A DNA stretch of 64,000 bases from NCBI GenBank assembly GCA_963758335.1, contig CAVWVF010000008.1, positions 372,001 to 436,000 of the forward strand, given 5' to 3'. Position numbers and translations under genes: made by a program. This document shows positions 57,764 through 64,000 of the stretch, one piece after another; position 1 is the stretch's first letter, and each line of letters starts with the position of its first letter. Origin of the DNA: Roseiarcus sp963758335. Lineage in GTDB: Bacteria; Pseudomonadota; Alphaproteobacteria; Rhizobiales; Beijerinckiaceae. Under the pieces are notes generated by a model that made no database searches, was not told where the DNA came from, and saw nothing but the letters and a program-made list of their open reading frames with translations.

Positions 57764-59334
57764 GAGCCTGTCTGCTTAATCCCGGCGCGATGGGATTTGA
57801 ACCGCCGACGCCGGTCGGAGAGCCGGATGCAGCAGATGCGCACATCCGATTTGATGTAAAGGCGGAAGCTTTCCCGCCATCCTTGGTTGCCCGTTTCCGG
57901 GGTGGCGAAGCTCACCCCGTTGCGAGTGCGGCCAGGGGCGGAGTCCGCCCCTGAGCGAGCTTCAGGATGTTGTGGGCGAGGCAGACGAGGCCCCATTCGT
58001 TGGCGACCTTCTCGACGCCGCGCAAGAGGAACTGACGGAAGCTGCGCGCTTGCTTGATCTGTCCGAACACCGGCTCGGGCAGCTGCTTTCTTAGGCGGTA
58101 GGGGCTGGCGTGCCCGCCGGCCCTGATTTTTTCGCGCATGGCGGCGACGCGCGCGCCGCCGCCTTCTCCTTCCCCGGCATGCTTGGCCCGCCCCGGCGCG
58201 TTATAGGCGTCGATCTCGCGTTGCTCCAGCGCCGCAAGGTTGGCGTCGGAGCAATAGCCGGCGTCAGCCGACAGTTGCGTGGGCTTCTTGCCCAGATTGG
58301 CTTCGATCGCCTCGGCCATCGGCGTCAATTGGTGCTGATCGCTCTGCTTCGCGTCGAGCCCGTGGGCGACGATCACCTGGGCCGTCGCGTCGACCGCCGC
58401 CTGCGCATTGTAGCCCTGGATGAAGCCGTCCTTGGTTTTCATGATGCGGCTTTCGGGATCGGTGAAATTCTTCTGTGCTTTGGGATCGGGCTCGGCGGAT
58501 GGCGGGGCGGCGGGCTTTCCCGGTTTCTTGCGGCCTTCTGTCTTTCGCCGTTCCTCGGCCTCAGCCTGCGCTTGGGCCTTGGCCGCCGCGGCCGCTTTCG
58601 CCTCGGCCTCCAATTCGGCCTTCGCCGCCCGGATCTTCTCGGCGCGTCTCTTCTTGTCGGCGACCCACTTCGGCAGCTCCTCGCCGCTCTTGTCGCGGCC
58701 AAAGGCCTTGTCCTCCTCGGCGTCCGCAGCCTCGGCGGCGCTCAGCCATCGCTCAACCTCTGCCTCGAGCTCCGCCGCACGCTTGTCCATGCGCTCGTAG
58801 CTCATCGCCTTGTGCTTGGAGGCGTTCGCCTTGATCTTGGTTCCGTCGAGCGCGACATGGCCGAGCTTCGCCAACCCCGCCTGTTCGCACAGCTTGAGAA
58901 CCTGCCCGAACAGGCCGGCGAGCGCCTTCAAGTGGCGCTTGCGGAAGTCGGAGACGGTGCGAAAATCCGGCGGATCGAGCCCGACAATGCTCATGAAGTC
59001 GACCCGCTCGCGCGCCGCCTTGGCGATCCGGCGCGACGAGTAGACGCCGTTGCAATAGGCGTAAAGCAACAGCCCCGTCATCATCGCCGGGTCAAACGGC
59101 GGCTGCCCGCGCTCGCTCGCGTAACCGGCTTCGATCTCACGAAGGTCGAGAGGCTCGAGCACAAGCGCCAAAACAAAGCGAGCCAAGTGGTCCTCGCCGA
59201 CAAAATCCGGCACGCTCGGCGGCAACAACAGCGGCTGATCGATCGTCCAAGGGCGGAAAGTCTTGCTCATAAGCAAACAAAATCCAATTCGCGCCAACGC
59301 CGCCACTGAAATCCGCTATTTCTCGGACAGGCTC
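57764..59334 (-). mobile_element. IS1182 family element
   Basis: 1571 bp with ends GAGCCTGTC and (inverted) GAGCCTGTC, flanked by CTAG (57760-57763, 59335-59338), the palindromic target typical of this family. Confidence 0.92.
57912..59270 (-). CDS. IS1182 family transposase
   Basis: 452 residues. N-terminal DUF772-like domain (PPFDPAMMTGLLLYAYCNGV, then YSSRRIAKAARERVDFM), GHVALDGTKIKANASKHKAM (first Asp), a long charged Ala/Lys/Glu linker, SADAGYCSDANLAAL (second Asp) and VFGQIKQARSFRQFLLRG (Glu-region). Intact DDE transposase. Start at ATG 59270. Confidence 0.93.
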   Translation of the reverse strand: MSKTFRPWTIDQPLLLPPSVPDFVGEDHLARFVLALVLEPLDLREIEAGYASERGQPPFDPAMMTGLLLYAYCNGVYSSRRIAKAARERVDFMSIVGLDPPDFRTVSDFRKRHLKALAGLFGQVLKLCEQAGLAKLGHVALDGTKIKANASKHKAMSYERMDKRAAELEAEVERWLSAAEAADAEEDKAFGRDKSGEELPKWVADKKRRAEKIRAAKAELEAEAKAAAAAKAQAQAEAEERRKTEGRKKPGKPAAPPSAEPDPKAQKNFTDPESRIMKTKDGFIQGYNAQAAVDATAQVIVAHGLDAKQSDQHQLTPMAEAIEANLGKKPTQLSADAGYCSDANLAALEQREIDAYNAPGRAKHAGEGEGGGARVAAMREKIRAGGHASPYRLRKQLPEPVFGQIKQARSFRQFLLRGVEKVANEWGLVCLAHNILKLAQGRTPPLAALATG

Positions 59335-59338
59335 CTAG

Positions 59339-60071
59339 TACAGCAATTCCTTGATTCTGCGCATATTGCATTGGATTCCCGAGAGACGGGCAGACGCTTC
59401 TCGGAAGCCTGCGCCAGGCGCGGTCTGGACAAAAAAGCAAAAGCGGCGCCAATTCCCGGAGGGTTGCGGCTCCGCCCCCAAGATCATGCGGCGCCGACCC
59501 CAAGAGGATGCGGCGCCGAGCCCGAACTCTTACAAGAGCCGCCCATTGCCGTTTTGAGCCTTTTCAAGGGCTTGGCCGTCGCAAGCGGAGAAAATTCGCG
59601 CCTGCCCCGACGCGCGATAGACACTGTACATGGGTTATATCTCCTCGGCTCGAAATTCGGGCGATCCGGCGTTCTGTTCTCTATTTGTACCAGAATATTT
59701 GATAATCCGCAAGAAGACGCCGCAGAAAATTTTGCCGACGCCCTCCGCCGTCCCAGCAAGAGCGCAATTCCTCCGGTGGGCGCCGCCGCTGCCGCAAGCA
59801 AGCGCAACGGCGTCATCATCCGGCCGCACGGCGCGCATTGCGGCAAGAGGAATCAGGGAGACGGCGATCGGGAACAGGAAGTTTTTTCGGGTGAACAGGG
59901 AATTGATTCGAGAGAACAGGCAGTCTGGCGCGACAGAACAGCGGTCGCCGCATCCTTTTGGCCTCGCAGCGCGGAGGCCGTCCCGAGCGGCTCGAAGCGC
60001 TGATCCGCGAAGGCGAGGCGCTCGGGCTCGATGAGGCGACAGATATGATTCGAACTTCAGAAACGCTGAAC
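59339..60071 (+). mobile_element. ~730-bp second insertion in the DJ-1 gene, unknown type
   Basis: Between the IS1182 right-hand CTAG and the CTAG at 60068-60071 lies sequence unrelated to DJ-1. Its ends, TACAGCAATTCC and (inverted) TTCAGCGTTTCTG, are weakly inverted repeats. It has no transposase; the last ~45 codons (RPERLEALIREGEALGLDEA then TDMIRTSETLN) look like the end of an unrecognised protein. Two GGATGCGGCGCCGA-type direct repeats occur near 59490-59520. Confidence 0.45.
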
Positions 60072-60281
60072 TAGTCGTCGCGGCGGAGCTCTCAGGCGAA
60101 GCGCTCGCGCAGACCGTGCAGCTCAATATCGAATATGCCCCCGCGCCGCCATTCGAACTCGGGTCGGCCGGAGACCGCGACGGCCGAGGCGTTGGCGATG
60201 TCGCGAGCGCGCTACGCAAAACTTCTGCCAGGGCGGCTAGAGGGCGCGCGCGCGGCGGCCGCGAGACTGTCCGTGGCATAG

Positions 60282-60588
60282 TTGGCGGCTCGCTTCCGCT
60301 CAGCCTTAGGCGCTGCGCCTGGCGCGCCCGCCCGCATCCAGCACGGCCGCGGACTTCAATACGAAGCAGAGTTGATTCCTCTGGAGAGGGCATTTGGGTC
60401 GATTGTGCCCGTTCGCCACGTCGTCGGCGAACGACCGCTGTTTTGCGCATTGTCGTCGTCGAGATGCGCGGTATCGAAGGTTCCCCCAGCTACTGATCCA
60501 ACCGCCCTGCTGCGACGGAGGCGCTCTGGTCGTCCGGTCTGTCAAAGGACATCCCCCACTCCCGAATCCAACGGCGCGTCGCGCGTGC
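60282..60588. other. intergenic, no gene seen
   Basis: Contains GGCGAACGACCGCTGTTTT near 60428, a short motif seen again near 63700. No gene supported. Confidence 0.4.
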
Positions 60589-61140
60589 TCAAATCTCGAA
60601 TTCGACGCCGATCTCCATGATTTGCGCGCCCGGAATCTTGAAGTAGGCGCCCGGACGCTGGGCGTTGTGGTGCATGAAGGCGAAGATCGCCTCGCGCCAT
60701 CGGGGCAAGCCGGGGCGGCGCCCGGAGGGGATGATCGTCTCATGACCGGTATAGGCTGGCGAATCTCCAGCCGAACCGCGTCCATGACCTCCTCGCCCTT
60801 GCGCCAGGTCAGCATGAGGAACGAGATGACGAAGGCGATCAGCAGCGGGAACCAGCCGCCGTCGAAGAGCTTGGTCGAGGTCGAGGCGAAGAAGAGCAGG
60901 TCGAGCGCGAGAAGGCTGCCGTTGATCAGCGGATTGTGCTTCCAGTGCAGCGCAACGAAGGTCGCCATAAGCGTGGTGATCACCATCAAGAGCGACACAG
61001 CGATGCCGAACGCGCCGGCCAGCGCGTCCGACGAGCGGAAGCCGATCACGGCCGTGAGCGTGCCGGCGGCCAGCGCCCAGTTGACGAAAGGGACATAGAT
61101 CTGGCCAATCTCGCGGCCCTCGGTATGGACCACTTTCATG
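60589..61140 (-). pseudogene. kup: KUP potassium transporter remnant
   Basis: A central piece (HTEGREIGQIYVPFVNWALA; GIAVSLLMVITTLMATFVAL; DGGWFPLLIAFVISFLMLTW) is joined directly, with a frame change at about 60750, to the family's C-terminal end (TGHETIIPSGRRPGLPRWRE; the FFKIP-like YFKIPGAQIMEIGVEFEI). The N-terminal half and a ~150-residue block are missing. Full Kup is ~630 residues and imports K+ with H+. Upstream it is fused to transposase sequence. Confidence 0.85.
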
Positions 61141-61185
61141 TCTGGATGGCGTTTTGCGAAGGTGCGGAGTGGAGCGGATTTGCAT

Positions 61186-61386
61186 GGTCCCACACGCCGC
61201 AGTCTCTTGTTCCGCCGCAAACTGCCGCCGCCAGCGATACAGAAGACTCGCCTCGACCCCTGCGCTGCGCGCCACCTCGGTCACCACGGCACCCGGCTCG
61301 TCCATCGCCGCGACGAGCCGAGCCTTCTCCGCCGCGCTCCAGCGCCGGCGGCGTTCGACCGACGTGATAACCTCATTCCGATCCAT
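61186..61386 (-). pseudogene. IS66-type OrfA fragment
   Basis: MDRNEVITSVERRRRWSAAE then AVVTEVARSAGVEASLLYRW: a TnpA/OrfA helix-turn-helix as in IS66 (an IS3-type OrfA is the alternative). It ends at AAEQETAACG where the kup remnant begins, so the fusion point marks a deletion or insertion edge. Confidence 0.75.
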
Positions 61387-61633
61387 GGCCATGTGGCTAA
61401 CGTCGTGCTAGCCACAGGTCCTACGCCGATCCCCCAACCTCACAAGGCGGCGCCTCTCGGACGCGTACGTTGGGTCTCCAACGGTCGGGGAAAGCTCGGT
61501 GCGGGTCTGCGGTCGCCACCACGTTGTCGCAGTCCTGCAAGTGTCACTGAATCGAAGTCCCGACGCGCGCCCGCGCAGGACGAACTTTTGGAGCATCGCC
61601 TGCGGCCCTGCCTGTGGCCGGGCGCCGGCTCCG
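61387..61633. other. no gene seen
   Basis: Sequence between the transposase fragment and the P450. Frames show no motif. Confidence 0.4.
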
Positions 61634-62388
61634 TCATGCAGGGACGGAAATGCGCACCGGCAACTCCGTGAAGCCGTGCACGAAGGACGAATAGACCCGT
61701 TTCGGCTCGCCGACGGCCTCGATCTTCCAGAAGCGCTGCAGGATTTCCTCCCACAGGATCTTCAATTGCATCTCCGCGAGGCTCTTGCCGACGCAGCGGT
61801 GAATGCCGAAACCGAACGAGAGATGCTGGCGCGGGCGGGGACGGTCGACGATAAAGCGATCGGGATCGTCGATCGCCTCTTCGTCGCGATTGCCGGAGAT
61901 GTACCACATGGCGATCTTGTCGCCCTTGCGAATGGCTTGGCCGCCGATCTCCGCGTCCTCGAGCGCGCGGCGCATATAGGCGATCGGGGTCTGGTAGCGG
62001 ATGATTTCCGGAACCATGGAATCGATCAACTCGGGCTTTGCGCGCAGCTTGGCGAACTCGCCGGGATTCTGGCTCAGGAACAGCACGCCCCCACTCATCG
62101 AATTGCGTGTCGTGTCGTTGCCGCCGACGATCAGAAGGACGATGTTGCCGAGAAATTCGCGCGCGCTCATGTTTCGGGTCGCCTCGCCGTGCGCGAGCAT
62201 GGAAATGAGGTCAGAACGCGGCTCCGCGTTGACCCGTTCGTTCCACAGATTCATGAAATACCCGAGGCACTCGCGGAAGATCTCCTCGCGCTGCTCCTCG
62301 GTTTCGATGAGGCCGCCCGGATGGGGAACCGCGGTCGAGACGTCAGACCAGTAGCTCAGCTTGCGTCGATCCTCGAACGGGAACCACA
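61634..62388 (-). pseudogene. CYP153-type cytochrome P450, N-terminus missing
   Basis: About 250 C-terminal residues. PFEDRRKLSYWSDVSTAVP, the I-helix NIVLLIVGGNDTTRNSMSG, the ExxR helix (PEIIRYQTPIAYMRR), MWYISGNRDEEAIDDPDRFI and the heme loop HLSFGFGIHRCVGKSLAE match CYP153 alkane/fatty-acid omega-hydroxylases closely. The first ~170 residues are gone: sequence upstream of about 62390 belongs to the divergent TPR fragment. Cannot be functional without its substrate-binding half. Confidence 0.85.
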
Positions 62389-62424
62389 AATTGGGGGCTA
62401 CCGGCAGCAATCTCGCGACTATCT

Positions 62425-63533
62425 CCTTGTTTTTCGACAGGCTTTATGAAACGCCAGTCGACATCCTGACGCCGCAAGGCCGGGTTTTTGTCCTTGGAGA
62501 AGCCAGCGTCGGGTTGCGTGCGCAGGGGCGTCTCCGGGAAGCGCTGCCGCCGATGCGCGCGGCTCTACGCATGTATGAAGCCATGCAAAGTTGGACATGG
62601 GCGGCAGTTGCCGCCTCAAATCTGAGCCAAACGGAACTGGTTGTTGGTGACGTCGACGCCGCCAAAGTGACAGCGAAAAAATCGGTCACTCTTGCGGACT
62701 GCGCTGGCAATGCATTGCAGAAGATACACAATCTAACAACCTACGCCGACGCGCTTCACGCCGCCGGCGAGTTGAAAAAAGCGGAGGGTCTATTCGCCGA
62801 CGCCGAGGGCCGGCAGGGAGAGCGGCAGCCGCAATTCCCATTACTGTTTGGCGTTCCAGGATATTGTTATTGGGATCTACTACTGACGCAGGAGAAGGCC
62901 GCCGAGGCGCGTGATCGGGCGGCGCGGAACTTGCCGGATGCGCGCCAATATCGCAATTTGGTCGATCTCGCACAGACTAAATTGGCCCTCGGTCGCGCCC
63001 TTCTCGCACTGGCATCGCCAAAGGGTGGACGCGCCCCTTCCTTTGAGACCGCAAGCGAAGCCGCACGCGCCGCCGACGCGATGCTTGATGAGGCGGTCGA
63101 AGTCCTGCGCGCCTCCGGCGAACGTGTGTGGGTTGCGCGCGGCGTACTGGCCCGCGCAGCCTTCCGCCGCGCCGTCGGCGACTGGGACGGTGCGTGGCGC
63201 GATCTCGACGAGGTTGACGAAACCGCCACGCTTGGCCCAATGCGTCTCCACTTCTGCGATCTTGCGCTTGAGCGCGCGCGGCTCGCGCTGGCTCGGCGCG
63301 AAGCCTTCGCGCCGCTGAACGGCCTCGTCGATGAGGGCCGCCCCCCGCCGTCGCCCGCTCTGCCCGACGCGGCCGAGGTGACTCGGCTCGCGGAGGAAGC
63401 GCGCAAACAGCTCGACGCGGCGCGCAAGCTCATCGCGGATTGCGGATATCACCGCCGCGACGAAGAACTCGCCGAACTCGACGACGTCGCCGCCGGTCGT
63501 CGCCGCTTCGCCGATTTGCCCGCGCGCGTCTGA
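62425..63533 (+). pseudogene. TPR-repeat protein, C-terminal part only
   Basis: About 365 residues of helical repeats: RVFVLGEASVGLRAQGRLRE then ALPPMRAALRMYEAM; AASNLSQTELVVGDVDAAKV; YADALHAAGELKKAEGLFAD; RAAFRRAVGDWDGAWRDLDE. The ending KLIADCGYHRRDEELAELDD is typical of the C-terminus of large STAND/NACHT-TPR proteins. No proper start: the frame begins within P450 sequence. Its N-terminal ATPase part is missing. Confidence 0.75.
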
Positions 63534-64000
63534 GGCGCGCCACGGCCACGACCTCCGCGGTCGTCGTCAATTCCGGCCAAGGTCGTGCACATGGTGCCGC
63601 GGGACGTGGCCTCCGTCGCGGACATCCTCATCACCATCGAACGCTGCGCCAATGGGAACTTTCGCTTCGGGTCGACTTAACCCGTTCGCCGAGCCCTCGG
63701 CGAACGACCGGTATTTGCGCGGAGCAGACGGCCGGAGTTGACGTGAAGCGGTCATTCGGATCGCGGCCGTGGACGCGCAGTGAGGGTAGCTCGCCGGCCC
63801 AACAGCCAATCAATTTGAGGGTGAGGCGCGGTTGCGCGAAATCGCGACTGCTACGTCAAGCGCCTCAACAAGCGCCCACCGCGCGTCCACGTCGGCGCCA
63901 GCTTCCTCGAGACTGTGTGGGATTGCCCGTCGGGGCGGCGGCGAGCGCGGCGTCGAGTTCCGGGAATAGTGATCCGCGATCCTGAGGATGAAGGCGGCTC
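63534..64000. other. window end, repeats, no clear gene
   Basis: A possible coding scrap ends at 63680 (KVVHMVPRDVASVADILITI then ERCANGNFRFGST). CGTTCGCCGAG-CC-CTCGGCGAACG at 63683-63706 is a perfect hairpin. GACGGCCGGAGTTGACGTGA (from 63727) repeats a motif seen at 50751. Nothing else is supported. Confidence 0.45.

Larger units (their letters stand above)
57274..60281 (+). pseudogene. DJ-1/PfpI (isonitrile hydratase-like) gene, split and frameshifted
   Basis: The N-part 57274-57763 reads MADAPFIVVEALYPGLTQLD, LTSVCTGSLVLGAAG (nucleophile Cys) and GGGVTAGIDFAL. IS1182 then interrupts at CTAG. The C-part resumes at 60072: VVAAELSGEALAQTVQLNIE, YAPAPPFELGS. A frameshift near 60163 leads to PETATAEALAMSRARYAKLL and the stop at 60281. 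The isonitrile hydratase branch converts isonitriles to N-formamides; assignment by overall pattern. Confidence 0.85.

Overview
High-GC DNA with the gene style of an alphaproteobacterium, probably Hyphomicrobiales. This is inferred from families present (two-domain VOC proteins, SRPBCC/ArsR pair, CYP153, Cdh, GntR/FCD-controlled sugar ABC cassette) and from REP-like repeats; no rRNA or tRNA gene fixes the taxon. The window is an accessory region full of mobile DNA. Nearly every host gene next to an element is broken by a transposon, frameshift, nonsense codon or deletion.

Layout. 1-3.8 kb: 3' part of a PIN toxin, a frameshifted GST, a TetR regulator, a YbjQ-family protein, a small membrane protein and a two-domain VOC protein. 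3.85-16.69 kb: a head-to-tail array of two IS110 copies and three ~350-bp repeat units, each junction marked by AGG. The second IS110 is split by two near-identical group II introns in opposite orientation, and the third repeat unit is split by an IS21 element. 16.9-21.9 kb: a second stress/VOC locus (TetR, PhnB-like, VOC, DUF899, YCII, GxxExxY, aldo/keto reductase), partly decayed. 22-33.5 kb: a truncated NYN protein, two inverted IS3 copies, IS1595 inside a hypothetical gene, a secreted protein, the first copy of an unfamiliar two-gene repeat element, and an intact and a degenerate serine recombinase. 33.6-37.6 kb: a Gly/His-rich secreted protein gene split by the second copy of that element, then a XamI-type restriction endonuclease remnant.

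37.8-51 kb: ParA-like ATPase, ArsR-SRPBCC pair, S41 peptidase, CDP-diacylglycerol diphosphatase, then a minus-strand catabolic operon (ABC ATPase, permease, sugar-binding protein, cupin, BNR-repeat protein, HpcH/HpaI aldolase) with a divergent GntR regulator; IS1595 copy 2 separates regulator and operon. 51-57 kb: an adenylate cyclase/AAA/TPR gene split by the third copy of the two-gene element, and group II intron debris upstream. 57-64 kb: a DJ-1/PfpI gene split by IS1182 plus a second ~730-bp insertion, a kup remnant joined to an IS66-type fragment, a truncated CYP153 P450 and a truncated TPR protein.

The points most worth following are the paired, possibly nested group II introns; the AGG-bounded IS110/repeat-unit array; and the three-copy two-gene element, whose large protein has no transposase signature I recognise. 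Several interrupted genes can be rejoined on paper, which gives element boundaries and target duplications directly.
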